This document shows, piece by piece, positions 16,408-24,690 of a DNA stretch of 52,450 nt (the stretch's first letter is position 1; every line of letters starts with the position of its first letter). Below the pieces are notes generated by a model, which was given only the letters and a program-made list of their open reading frames with translations, did not search any database and was not told the origin of the DNA. The stretch lies in NCBI RefSeq assembly GCF_001509475.1, contig NZ_LLZG01000370.1:1-52450 (forward strand), in the 5' to 3' direction. Made by a program: the position numbers and the translations under genes. The stretch is from Streptomyces regalis (GTDB lineage Bacteria; Actinomycetota; Actinomycetes; Streptomycetales; Streptomycetaceae).

Positions 16408-17418
16408 CTATGCACTCTGCGCAGTCGGAAGCGCATAACGGTTGGTACCCACGCTCCACGTGTAACTGCCGGAAATCCACAGGCACAGGGCCTCGGTGAA
16501 CCTCTCCACGGCGTCGCGTTCCCGTCCGGTCAGGTCCAACGGGGCACACAGCCGGGGTACTTGCTCGTACAGGCTGATGAACTCGGCCAGTTGCCGGTCG
16601 AACATCCGCACCGCTTCGTCGATGGCCTCGTCGCGGCGCAGCCGTCCATGGTGTTCCAGCAGCAGGACGAGGTTGTGCGCGTCCCGGTGCGACTCCTCCC
16701 GCTCCACCCCGTGGACGTCGTTCACCACGGCGATCACGTCGGATGCCGTGGACCTCAACCGCCTCATCCACGCGCTGTCCTGTACCCGGGCCGGCACTTC
16801 GAACCCGCCGACACGCTCGGCCACGTCGATCAACGGCTCCACCCCGACGCTGATGCGACGCAGGGCGCGGTAGCGGTCGATGTCGAGGTAGATGCCGTTG
16901 CGGTGGTTGTGGTCCTCCACCGGGAAGGTGGCGAAGAAGTCGGTCCAGTTCCGGGCCGATCGTGCCTGCCAGTCGGGCGACATGCCCTCGCACAGCTCCC
17001 GCCACAGACGCAGCCAGACCCGGACGAACGGCGTAGGACGGCGTAAGAGCCTGCTCCGAACGGGAGCCGCAGGGGCGGAAGTTGTTCCTTGAACGGGCGT
17101 CGTGACGGCCGTCACGTCCTCGATGATCCTGGCGACCAGGCCCGGTGCCCGCTCTCCCGGCCCTGAGAGCTGGTCGTCCATCACGAAAGCCAGCCCCAGT
17201 GTGTCGGCGGCCAGGTCCAGCGACCTGCCCGCCGCGTAAGGGTAGGTGAGAGCGGCCAGCCCGATGTGATCGACCGTGCGGAGGAACGCCTCCAGCGCCC
17301 CGGGTCCGTTCACCAGGCCCGCGTCTCCCATCCACGCGCACCCACGGTCTTGGCAGCGCTTTCCGTCCGGGCTCGTACGAGCCGGAAACGGAATCGAGAA
17401 TTGTATTTCCTGTGACAT
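16408..17418 (-). CDS. Class I terpene synthase with altered metal motifs and a TTA codon
   Basis: 336 residues, the normal size for bacterial sesquiterpene or diterpene cyclases. The aspartate-rich motif is FVMDDQLSG (D81-D82), lacking the third acidic residue of DDxxD/E. The NSE triad is NDVHGVERE (233-241), with glycine in place of the serine/threonine. An RY pair (R327-Y328) is present near the C-terminus. Leu125 is encoded by TTA (17046-17044), so translation should depend on the bldA tRNA. The ATG at 17418 follows AGGGGA. It is expected to cyclise a prenyl diphosphate; the product cannot be predicted. The P450 follows at 16 bp, and remnants of IspH and a prenyl synthase precede it. Confidence 0.88.
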   Translation of the reverse strand: MSQEIQFSIPFPARTSPDGKRCQDRGCAWMGDAGLVNGPGALEAFLRTVDHIGLAALTYPYAAGRSLDLAADTLGLAFVMDDQLSGPGERAPGLVARIIEDVTAVTTPVQGTTSAPAAPVRSRLLRRPTPFVRVWLRLWRELCEGMSPDWQARSARNWTDFFATFPVEDHNHRNGIYLDIDRYRALRRISVGVEPLIDVAERVGGFEVPARVQDSAWMRRLRSTASDVIAVVNDVHGVEREESHRDAHNLVLLLEHHGRLRRDEAIDEAVRMFDRQLAEFISLYEQVPRLCAPLDLTGRERDAVERFTEALCLWISGSYTWSVGTNRYALPTAQSA

Positions 17419-17519
17419 CTCTTTCCCCTGTTGCATGTGTTGTCGGAAGCTCCCGCGCAGTGGCCAGGCGCAGGCGGAAAGGGCATCGTTGTCCGGGACG
17501 GCCGGACGCCTTCGGACGG

Positions 17520-17687
17520 GTCGCAGACGGGGACCGGTACAGCGACACCCTGGGCAGAGAAGACGCCGGCGCGTCCGGGCAGCCCATAGCGTTCCGCTGC
17601 CCGCTCCGCGGTCTGCACGGCGCGGGCGACGCCGGCGCAGAAACCGCGGAGGGCGGCCGGCAACACGCGTATGCCGGGTGGGGTCAT
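17520..17687 (-). pseudogene. ispH: IspH (LytB) remnant with internal deletion
   Basis: The reverse frame from an ATG at 17687 reads IRVLPAALRGFCAGVARAVQ, the N-terminal IspH signature with its first iron-sulfur cysteine, then TAERAAERYG. It jumps directly to GVFSAQGVAV, which matches the later IspH motif VFSAHGV with His changed to Gln. About 40 residues between these motifs and the whole C-terminal part are missing. IspH makes IPP and DMAPP in the MEP pathway. The ATG overlaps the TGA of the prenyl synthase remnant upstream (ATGA), preserving an operon junction. Confidence 0.75.
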
Positions 17688-18200
17688 GCGCCCCTCCGTG
17701 TGGTGGTGTCCGCCAGACGCCACCGTCGCGGGACGGCGGCCGGGGACAGGGACATGGGGGTGCCGAGGAGGGCCAGGACGGCGTCACGACTTCGGGCAAT
17801 CATGTCCTCGACGTGAGCACGCACCGGTGTTGGTGAAAGTTGCACGGATCTGGCTGGCGCCAGCCTAGGTCAGGTCCGCGCGTCCGACCAGGCGGCACAT
17901 CTCCTCCGCGCGGCGCGATGGCCCCTACCGCAGGGCGAGAGCGAGGGCAAGGACGGACAGGGCCGTGGTCTACCCGCGCGCAGATCGTCCGGGCGGGACC
18001 TGCGGTGACGTCCGTATCCCCGAAAACGCCGCGCGACTCGTCGCGCGACTGGAACGCCTCGCCCAGAGGCAGCGCGTAGGCCGTGAGGCTGTCGAGGAGG
18101 CTTCGGTCGACGCCGTCCAGGACGGCGCCGATGTGCGGGGGGACGTTCGATCGTGTCCTCGGCAGTCCTGAACCGAGCGACCGGCTCGCCCCCTCCCAGC
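17684..18200 (-). pseudogene. Polyprenyl (FPP/GGPP-type) diphosphate synthase remnant
   Basis: Reverse-strand fragments in several frames match the C-terminal half of a prenyl synthase: IERPP and HIGAVLDGVD; then SLTAYALPLGEAFQSRDESRGVFGD, where the second aspartate-rich motif (normally RDDLLG) is destroyed; then ALSVLALALALR, a stop, RRAEEMCRLVGRADLT, a second stop, and finally RAHVEDMIARSRDAVLALLG with a tail ending TTTRRGA. There are at least two stops and several frame changes. The N-terminal half with the first DDxxD is gone. Confidence 0.7.
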
Positions 18201-18558
18201 GCCTTCACCGCGATGGGAACGCACCACTCCGACATCGCGCGTCCCGCATTTTCTCCCTGGTCCACAGACATCACCCCACGCGCTCGGCCCACAGGAAGAG
18301 CACGCCACCGAGGCCGCTTGTACGACCTGGACGAGTTCTCGAAGCGTGCCAGCCACAAGCCCCTGGCGGGAGGCGCGCGCATATACGCACCGATGCGTAC
18401 CCAACCTACGGAGTGCGCCCCTGAAGAGGACCAGCACTGCCTACCTCCGCGAGATGTGCCCCTCACGTCACACCCGCGTACGCCCCACCGAACCCACCGA
18501 ATCCAGAGAATCCACCGGAACGAGACCGCTGTCGGTGCCCTTCGTAGACTTGATCGTG
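18201..18558. other. Region without a recognisable gene upstream of the RluA-type gene
   Basis: About 360 bp between the prenyl synthase remnant and the pseudouridine synthase. It may hold further decayed prenyl-synthase sequence on the minus strand and the promoter of the plus-strand gene. No clear motif was seen. Confidence 0.4.
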
Positions 18559-19500
18559 ATGAGACGCCGTACTCCGCCCCCACCCTCTCCCCTGCCGCAG
18601 CGCGACGGGGTCGATCCGGTGCGCGTGCGGCTGCCGGCCGGGGACGCGTGGGCGACCGTGCGGGATCATCTCGTGGCGCGGCTCGCTGCCGAGGCCGGGG
18701 TGATCGACGGGATGCTGGACGCGGGGCAGATCGTGGACGCCACCGGGCGTCCGGTGTCCAGGGACATGGCGTACGTGCCGGGGATGTTCGTGTGGTTCCA
18801 CCGTGAGCTGCCCGACGAGGAGCGGGTGCCGTTCGCGGTCGACGTCGTGTACCGGGACGACCACGTGGTGGTGGCTGACAAGCCGCACTTCCTGGCCACC
18901 ACGCCGCGCGGAAGCCATGTCGCCGAGACGGCCCTGGCGCGACTGCGGCGGGAGCTCGGCGTCCCGACGCTGAGCGCGGCGCACCGGCTGGACCGGCTGA
19001 CGGCCGGGCTGGTGCTGTTCACGGTGCGACCGCAGGAACGTGGGGCCTACCAGACGCTGTTCCACGACAAGCGGGTGGCCAAGGAGTACGAGGCGGTGGC
19101 CCCGTACGACCCCTCGGTGGACCTGCCACGCACCGTGCGCAGCCGGATCGTCAAGGAGCGCGGCGTGATGGCGGCCCGTGAGGTGGAGGGCGAGCCGAAC
19201 GCCGTCAGCCGGGTCGAGTTGCTGGAGCACCGGGACAGGCGTGCCCGGTACCGGTTGACACCGAGTACCGGGCAGACCCACCAACTGCGGGTGCACATGA
19301 ACGCCTTGGGAGTGCCGATCCTCGGCGACCCCCTCTATCCGGTGGTGACCGGCCCCGTGGCGGCCGGTGACTTCCGGCGCCCGCTCCAACTGCTGGCGCG
19401 TGTACTGGAGTTCACTGATCCGGTCACGGGGCGCGAGCACCGGTACGTCAGCTCACGCGTGCTGCGGGCCTGGTCGTCGTACGACGAATGGGCCGGGTAG
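18559..19500 (+). CDS. RluA-family pseudouridine synthase
   Basis: 313 residues with the RluA catalytic motif HRLDRLTAGL (the aspartate is the nucleophile), VVYRDDHVVVADKPHFLAT, GQTHQLRVHMNALG and ILGDPLYP, all in the usual order. An N-terminal extension (residues 1-70) is S4-like in position. It isomerises specific uridines in rRNA or tRNA. The start is taken as the ATG at 18559, just after an in-frame GTG. It is convergent with the conservon P450 gene, with 27 bp between the stops. Confidence 0.92.
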   Translation: MRRRTPPPPSPLPQRDGVDPVRVRLPAGDAWATVRDHLVARLAAEAGVIDGMLDAGQIVDATGRPVSRDMAYVPGMFVWFHRELPDEERVPFAVDVVYRDDHVVVADKPHFLATTPRGSHVAETALARLRRELGVPTLSAAHRLDRLTAGLVLFTVRPQERGAYQTLFHDKRVAKEYEAVAPYDPSVDLPRTVRSRIVKERGVMAAREVEGEPNAVSRVELLEHRDRRARYRLTPSTGQTHQLRVHMNALGVPILGDPLYPVVTGPVAAGDFRRPLQLLARVLEFTDPVTGREHRYVSSRVLRAWSSYDEWAG

Positions 19501-19527
19501 CCCGGGTGCTCGGCCGGCTCGGTCGGC

Positions 19528-21000
19528 TCAGTCGCCGCGCCACCAGCGCAGCAGGCGCCGGAACACCCCTCGCCGGACGGTCGGTTCGGGCGCCGGTGTC
19601 GCAGCAGCGGGCTCGGGCGCGACGGGCTGGGGGGCCGCCGTCCGCGGCTGTGCCGCGCTGAGCTGCCAGTTGCTGGGACGCTGTGCCGTCACCGGATGCT
19701 CGGGGCGCGCCATGACGTCCTGCTGGGGCTTGGGCGCGAACTCCACCGGCAGTTCCACCAGGTGCCGGTTCGAGATGGACGCCCGCCAGTGCAGCTCGTC
19801 CTCATCGCAGGCGAGTTCGACGTCGGGAAGGCGGGTCAGCAGCGCGTCGACGCCGACGTCGGCGATGGCGCGACCGATGTCCTGGCCCGGGCACTCGTGG
19901 GGACCGCCGCTGAAGGCGAGGTGGGAGCGGTTGCCCTGCATATGGGCCGTGGGGTCGGGGCGGACGCGTGGATCGACGTTGCCCGGCGCGAGACCCACGA
20001 GGAGGCCGTCGCCCTTGCGGATGCGCTTGCCGCCCAGCTCGGTGTCCTGCTTGGCGAAGTAGCCCAGCAGGGTGCTGAACGGCGGCTCGTCCCACAGGGA
20101 CTGCTCGACCGCCTCGGGCACCGTCATCTGGCCGCCGCTGAGCTGGGCACGGAACCGCGGGTCGGTGAGCACCACGCGCAGTACGTTGGCGAGGAGGTTG
20201 GCGGTGGCCTCGTACGCGACGATCAGGACGACCCTCAGGTGCTGGCCGACCTCCTCGTCGGTGAGCCGCGCCGGGTGGTTGATCAGGTGGCTGGTGAAGT
20301 CGTCCTCGGGTTGGGCCCGGCGGCTGGCGGTGAGCCGCATGAGGACATCCATGATGTACGCGTTGCTGGCGATGGCGGTCTCGGTGCCCTTGGGCATGTC
20401 GCGGGCAGCCTGTACGAGCTGGTCGTTGTACTCGTCGGGCATGCCGAGGATCTCGCACAGCACGATCATCGGCAGGCGTTCGGCGAACTGGCTGACCAGG
20501 TCGGCTCGGCCCTCCTCGCAGAACTGGTTGACGAGGTCCTGGGTCGCGCGGTTGATGTAGCGGCGGATGCCCCTGTGGTCGATGGTCGACATGGCGCCCG
20601 TTACGGCGCCGCGCAGCCGCAGGTGCTCGTCGCCCTCGGCGTGGCTGCAGATGGGCTGCCAGGCGAGGTGCGGCATGAGCGGATGATCGGGCTTGACGGT
20701 GCCGTCCTGCATCGAGTTCCACAACCGGGTGTCACGGGAGAACTGCGAGGGGGTTCGCACCGTGTGCATGTTCTCGGCGTGGCCGAGCACCACCCAGATC
20801 GGCACATCGTCGTGCAGCAGCGCCGGAGCCACCGGCCCATGCTCGGCACGGAGCTTCTCGTACACGGCTCCCAGGTCCTCCGCCTCGGGGCCGTACAGCC
20901 GGCGCAGCCCGCCGGGGCCGATGCCGTGCGCGGGGCAGCCGGGGGGCGGGGAGGCCATGGGCTCGTCCATGCCGGTCGGGAAGAGAGATTCAGGCGTCAC
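19528..21000 (-). CDS. cvnE: Conservon cytochrome P450 lacking the ExxR motif (CYP156/157-like)
   Basis: 490 residues. The haem loop is FSGGPHECPG and the I-helix reads LIVAYEATANLL. At the K-helix the sequence is VEQSLWDE, so the normally invariant arginine of ExxR is replaced by tryptophan, as reported for CYP157 proteins. The P450 core ends near residue 415. A proline/alanine-rich linker follows, then a basic aromatic tail RRGVFRRLLRWWRGD that could sit on the membrane. The start is a GTG at 21000 with GGAGCG upstream. It is the last gene of the five-gene conservon, 119 bp after the GTPase gene. Confidence 0.9.
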   Translation of the reverse strand: MTPESLFPTGMDEPMASPPPGCPAHGIGPGGLRRLYGPEAEDLGAVYEKLRAEHGPVAPALLHDDVPIWVVLGHAENMHTVRTPSQFSRDTRLWNSMQDGTVKPDHPLMPHLAWQPICSHAEGDEHLRLRGAVTGAMSTIDHRGIRRYINRATQDLVNQFCEEGRADLVSQFAERLPMIVLCEILGMPDEYNDQLVQAARDMPKGTETAIASNAYIMDVLMRLTASRRAQPEDDFTSHLINHPARLTDEEVGQHLRVVLIVAYEATANLLANVLRVVLTDPRFRAQLSGGQMTVPEAVEQSLWDEPPFSTLLGYFAKQDTELGGKRIRKGDGLLVGLAPGNVDPRVRPDPTAHMQGNRSHLAFSGGPHECPGQDIGRAIADVGVDALLTRLPDVELACDEDELHWRASISNRHLVELPVEFAPKPQQDVMARPEHPVTAQRPSNWQLSAAQPRTAAPQPVAPEPAAATPAPEPTVRRGVFRRLLRWWRGD

Positions 21001-21119
21001 GATGGTCGCTCCGAAGCTGAAGTGATTCCGGTGTACAGGAGGTGAGGGGGATCCCCCCGGTCCGGCGGTTCGGCGAGGCCGGGACCGGGGGGAGGGGTTG
21101 TGCGCGGGGCATACGTGAC

Positions 21120-21740
21120 TTACGCCGGAGCCTTCGCCGTAGCCAGCGCATGCAGGAAGTGCATCAGGGTCATCAGCACGTCACGGCTGGAGGCCCGGCG
21201 GCGTGCGTCGCACTCGATGATGGGGATCTCCTCGGGCAGGTCGAGTGCAGTACGGAGTTCGGAGATGGCGTAACGGGGCGCGTCCGGGAAGGTGTTGACG
21301 GCCACCACGAAGGGCACGCCACACTCCTCCAGTCGCCCTATGACGTCGAAGCTGACCTCGAGCCGACGGGTGTCGACCAGCACGACCGCGCCCAGCGCAC
21401 CCTCGAACAACCCGTTCCACAGGAACCAGAAGCGTTGCTGGCCCGGGGTGCCGAAGAGGTACAGCACGAGCTGTTCGGTGATACTGATGCGGCCGAAGTC
21501 CATCGCAACGGTGGTGGCCGTCTTGGTGTCCGAGCCGAAGTTGTCGTCGACGCCGATGCCGGCCTGCGTCATGGTCTCTTCGGTGGTCAGTGGCTTGATC
21601 TCGCTGACCGACCTGACCATGGTCGTCTTGCCGACGCCGAAGCCGCCCACGATCACGATCTTGACCGCGGCCTCGGCCGTGTGCGGCAGCTGGTCCTCGG
21701 TCCGTGGACCGGGGACCATGTCAGAGCCTTTGAAGTCCAT
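21120..21740 (-). CDS. cvnD: Conservon small GTPase (CvnD)
   Basis: 206 residues with P-loop GGFGVGKTT, switch region DFGRISI, the G3-like element LFGTPGQQRFWFLWNGL, and the guanine-specificity position NTFPDA in place of canonical NKxD, as is usual in this family. It is an Arf/MglA-like GTPase acting with CvnA-C in a membrane-associated signalling complex. The ATG at 21740 lies 20 bp inside the DUF742 gene, so translation is coupled; an internal ATG at 21719 is possible. Confidence 0.93.
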   Translation of the reverse strand: MDFKGSDMVPGPRTEDQLPHTAEAAVKIVIVGGFGVGKTTMVRSVSEIKPLTTEETMTQAGIGVDDNFGSDTKTATTVAMDFGRISITEQLVLYLFGTPGQQRFWFLWNGLFEGALGAVVLVDTRRLEVSFDVIGRLEECGVPFVVAVNTFPDAPRYAISELRTALDLPEEIPIIECDARRRASSRDVLMTLMHFLHALATAKAPA

Positions 21741-22125
21741 GCATCACCGCTTCGAGAATTGAACGGTCGGCGACGGCCTGGCGCACGATCGGGGCGCGCG
21801 CCGTCACCAGTCCGGCCGTCAGCATGTCGGTGAGCACGACCGTCATCATGCTGAACGGCAGGTTGAGATAGGCCGAGAGCTCGGCCACGGAGAGTGGGGC
21901 GGTACAGAGCCGGAGCAGCGCCGATTGTTCCGGCGTGGCGGAAGGCGGGGGGTCGGCGCGCGCCACGATTAAGGTGACGAGGTCGAGGTCGGTGTCGCGC
22001 TCGCCGCCGTCCGGGCCGGCCACCACGAAGAGCCGTTCCGGGTTCTTCTGCTTCCCGGTCGGGGCAGGCGGTGGCGGCGGCGGTTGTTCCTTGGGGTGTC
22101 GCCGCTGGCGTTGCGGAGGAGTCAT
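21721..22125 (-). CDS. cvnC: Conservon DUF742 protein (CvnC)
   Basis: 134 residues. A basic, proline-rich N-terminus (KEQPPPPPPAP) is followed by the DUF742 domain: RLFVVAGPDG, LDLVTLIVA, then a winged-helix-like LLRLCTAPLSVAELSAYLNLP. Its ATG overlaps the stop of the roadblock gene (ATGA) and its end overlaps the GTPase gene by 20 bp. The likely role is as adaptor between the sensor-like ATPase and the GTPase. Confidence 0.93.
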   Translation of the reverse strand: MTPPQRQRRHPKEQPPPPPPAPTGKQKNPERLFVVAGPDGGERDTDLDLVTLIVARADPPPSATPEQSALLRLCTAPLSVAELSAYLNLPFSMMTVVLTDMLTAGLVTARAPIVRQAVADRSILEAVMHGLQRL

Positions 22126-22529
22126 ACGGTCTGCCCGTTGCGTCGGGGCGGACTGGTGAGATGGGCGCCGATGCGGGCGACCAGGTCGGTCATACGGTTG
22201 CTCATCCGGCCCGGTTCGGCGAACGTGTCGGAGAGCACCGCGAGATAGGCGTTGGCGCCGGCGGCCATCAGGTAGAAGTAGCCGCCGTTGATCTCGATCA
22301 GGACCATCTTCATCTTGCCGTCGCTCTTCGGGATCTCCGAGGCGACGGCGCTGGCCAGGCTCTGCAGGCCGGCACAGGCCGCGGCGACGCGGTCGGCGGT
22401 GTCCGGGTCGCCGCCGTAACGGGCGATGCGCAGTCCGTCGGCGGAGAGCACCACGATCATCTGGATGCCCGGTACGCCGTCGTGGAGCTCCTTGAGCATC
22501 CAGTCGAAGTTGGCGCGCTGCTGGATCAC
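22122..22529 (-). CDS. cvnB: Conservon roadblock/LC7 protein (CvnB)
   Basis: 135 residues: FDWMLKELHDGVPGIQMIVVLSADGL and MKMVLIEINGGYFYLMAAG are the classical roadblock/LC7 strands. These proteins act as GTPase partners (MglB-like), probably for CvnD. The start is a GTG at 22529 that overlaps the TGA of cvnA (GTGA). Every junction from cvnA to cvnD is overlapping. Confidence 0.94.
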   Translation of the reverse strand: MIQQRANFDWMLKELHDGVPGIQMIVVLSADGLRIARYGGDPDTADRVAAACAGLQSLASAVASEIPKSDGKMKMVLIEINGGYFYLMAAGANAYLAVLSDTFAEPGRMSNRMTDLVARIGAHLTSPPRRNGQTV

Positions 22530-24118
22530 TTGAGGTCCCCCTCCTCGTCGGCCTCGGGGCGGGCCGGTTGGGTTCGCGGTTTGAGTGTGAGCGGGTCCGG
22601 CTTGTCCTTGAGTCCGTTCCAGAACGCCTCGACCCACGCTCCGGGGGCGGGCTCGTCCTCCACCGGCTCGGGCTCGGGCTCGGGCTTGCGCGTCGACCAG
22701 ATGGTCGGCCGGCCCTCCCGCTCGGCCTGCTCGATGGCCGCCTGCTCGGCGATCCGCTTGCTGAGCGGGGTCTTGACCCGGCTGCGGCGCTGGGGCAGCC
22801 CGCCCGGAGTCCACTCGGTGACGACGGGGACGTCGTCCGACAGGGAGACCCCGGCGGGGAGCTTCGGGCTGGTGGGCCGCCGCTTCTTGGGGGCGCGCTT
22901 GGGACCTTCGAGCGCATCGGGGTCGTCGGCCTTGGGCGCCGAACCGGCGCCGATGCCGTGCGCGAGTCCGGGCGCGGGGTCGGTGGTCATCATCTCGCGC
23001 GGCACCACGAGGACGGCGCGGACGCCGCCGTACGCGGAGGACCGCAGCGAGACCTGCATGTTGAAGGACGTGCAGAGGCGGCCGACGACAGCCAGGCCCA
23101 GGCGCGGGGACTCCCCGAGGTCCTGGAGGTCGGTGCCCTGCTTGGCGCGCTCGAGCATGCCCTCGACCCTGGCGCGGGCCTCCTCGCTGAGGCTGACACC
23201 GGCGTCCTCGATCTCGATCGCGACACCGGTCTGCACCTCGGTGGCCGTGACGTGCACCTTGGTCTGCGGCGGCGAGTAGCGCGTGGCGTTGTCGAGGAGT
23301 TCGGCCGCGGCGTGGATGATCGGCTCGACGGAGATGCCGGCGATGTTGACCTTGGCGATGGAGTCAAGGCTGATCCGGCGGTACTCCAGGATCCGGGACA
23401 TGGCGCCGCGCAGCACGCTGTACAGCGGGACGGGTTCGGGCCACTGGCGGCCGGGGCGGCCGCCGCCGAGCACGGAGATGGAGTCGGCGAGGCGGCCGAT
23501 CAGCATGGTGCCGTGGTCGATGCGCAGCAGGTCGTCGAAGACCTCGGGGTTGCGGCCGTGGTCCTCCTCCATCTCCCTGAGTTCCACGGCCTGTTGGTGC
23601 ACGATCGACTGGACTCGGCGGGCGATGTTGACGAAGGAGCGCTGGGCGGAGTCGCGGATGGCTTCCTCGTGATCGACGATGTCGACCATCGCGCTCACGA
23701 ACTCGAGCTGAACCCGAGGGAGTTGGGCATAGGACGGGTCGATCTCGGCGAGGTCGCGCATCACCTCATAGGGTGAAGCGCCACAGCGCAGCCGATGGAT
23801 CGCGGCGGGCGTGATCTCCGTGGCGAGGCGGACCATCTCCGCGTCGTGGGCGGCCACACGCCGTTCCAGATACGCGGTGTGACGAGCGTGCTCGGCCCGC
23901 GCGTTCCGCAGAGCGCGGCCGCGGCGCACCGCTTCGGCCGCGGACACCAGCACCAGCAACAAGGCCACGGCACCGCACACGCCGACGGCCGTCCGGGCCG
24001 GTTCCGCCACCACGGCGACGGCGGCTCCGGTCGCCGCGGCCATCACTATGGCCGGCAGCAAAAGCACGCGCGCGTACGGGAGTTCACGCCGACTGGGCGG
24101 GGATTGAACGCTCACCAT
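22526..24118 (-). CDS. cvnA: Conservon sensor-like histidine-kinase-type ATPase (CvnA)
   Basis: 530 residues. Two N-terminal membrane helices (about 17-60) are followed by a coiled region, a DHp-like helix pair (SIVHQQAVELREMEEDH) and a HATPase_c domain with N-box ELLDNATRYSPP and GLAVVGRLC. A proline- and charge-rich cytoplasmic tail (KPEPEPEPVEDEPAP) ends the protein. CvnA proteins resemble sensor kinases but lack a partner response regulator, and signal through CvnB-D. The ATG at 24118 follows GAGGG. From synteny memory this is the rar/cvn9-type conservon, which affects aerial development. Confidence 0.92.
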   Translation of the reverse strand: MVSVQSPPSRRELPYARVLLLPAIVMAAATGAAVAVVAEPARTAVGVCGAVALLLVLVSAAEAVRRGRALRNARAEHARHTAYLERRVAAHDAEMVRLATEITPAAIHRLRCGASPYEVMRDLAEIDPSYAQLPRVQLEFVSAMVDIVDHEEAIRDSAQRSFVNIARRVQSIVHQQAVELREMEEDHGRNPEVFDDLLRIDHGTMLIGRLADSISVLGGGRPGRQWPEPVPLYSVLRGAMSRILEYRRISLDSIAKVNIAGISVEPIIHAAAELLDNATRYSPPQTKVHVTATEVQTGVAIEIEDAGVSLSEEARARVEGMLERAKQGTDLQDLGESPRLGLAVVGRLCTSFNMQVSLRSSAYGGVRAVLVVPREMMTTDPAPGLAHGIGAGSAPKADDPDALEGPKRAPKKRRPTSPKLPAGVSLSDDVPVVTEWTPGGLPQRRSRVKTPLSKRIAEQAAIEQAEREGRPTIWSTRKPEPEPEPVEDEPAPGAWVEAFWNGLKDKPDPLTLKPRTQPARPEADEEGDLK

Positions 24119-24419
24119 GTGGGCCCTCTGAAATGAATCGGGTGGGTGTAGGGGGAGCTTGCAAGGGGGTATGTCATGGGTATGCCGGGATCTTCTGCAT
24201 GATTGGGAACAAGCGCACGATTACACCTCAACTCGGTGCGCTGCGGGCGAGCCTAGTCCGACAGGATCATCGCCGTGTCATATTCAGCAAGCGCCTGAAA
24301 TGGGGCTCGCGACAGGAGTACGCTCGGCTCCATTTATACGCTCGGATTACATTCGCACACGGTGCGTCACGGCGCACAGGCGTACGAAAGTTACTCACCG
24401 TGATGGGTGAAAGATCGCC
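24119..24419. other. Conservon promoter region
   Basis: About 300 bp, relatively AT-rich, between cvnA and the TetR remnant. It must contain the conservon promoter on the minus strand. No clear -35/-10 or operator could be assigned. Confidence 0.45.
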
Positions 24420-24690
24420 TCAGATGCCGGCGATACGCAGCGCCGCGTCCGCCGTGGCCTCGGCGAACACCGACACCGGGCGCTCCGGGTCGGAGCGATG
24501 GACGAGGATGACACCCTCGATCAGCCCGAACAGCAGATCCGTACGCAGATCCAGCTCGCTCCTGGCGAGTGCGCCGCCCGCGGTCGTGGCGGCGAGCAAC
24601 TGGCGGTAGCCGTCCTCGAGTTCGGCGCGCACGGCATGGAAGCCGGCGAAGCGGTCGGCGCGCACCTCGGGCAGCAGGTACAGCCCGCCG
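24420..24690 (-). pseudogene. C-terminal fragment of a TetR-family regulator
   Basis: The reverse frame ends with LLPEVRADRFAGFHAVRAEL, then ARSELDLRTDLLFGLIEGV and AEATADAALRIAGI, which looks like the ligand-domain end of a TetR regulator. The DNA-binding N-terminus is absent: upstream of about 24690 this strand is antisense to the allophanate hydrolase. About 90 residues remain. A TetR regulator usually sits near urea carboxylase/allophanate hydrolase operons, so both fragments probably come from one ancestral locus. Confidence 0.7.
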
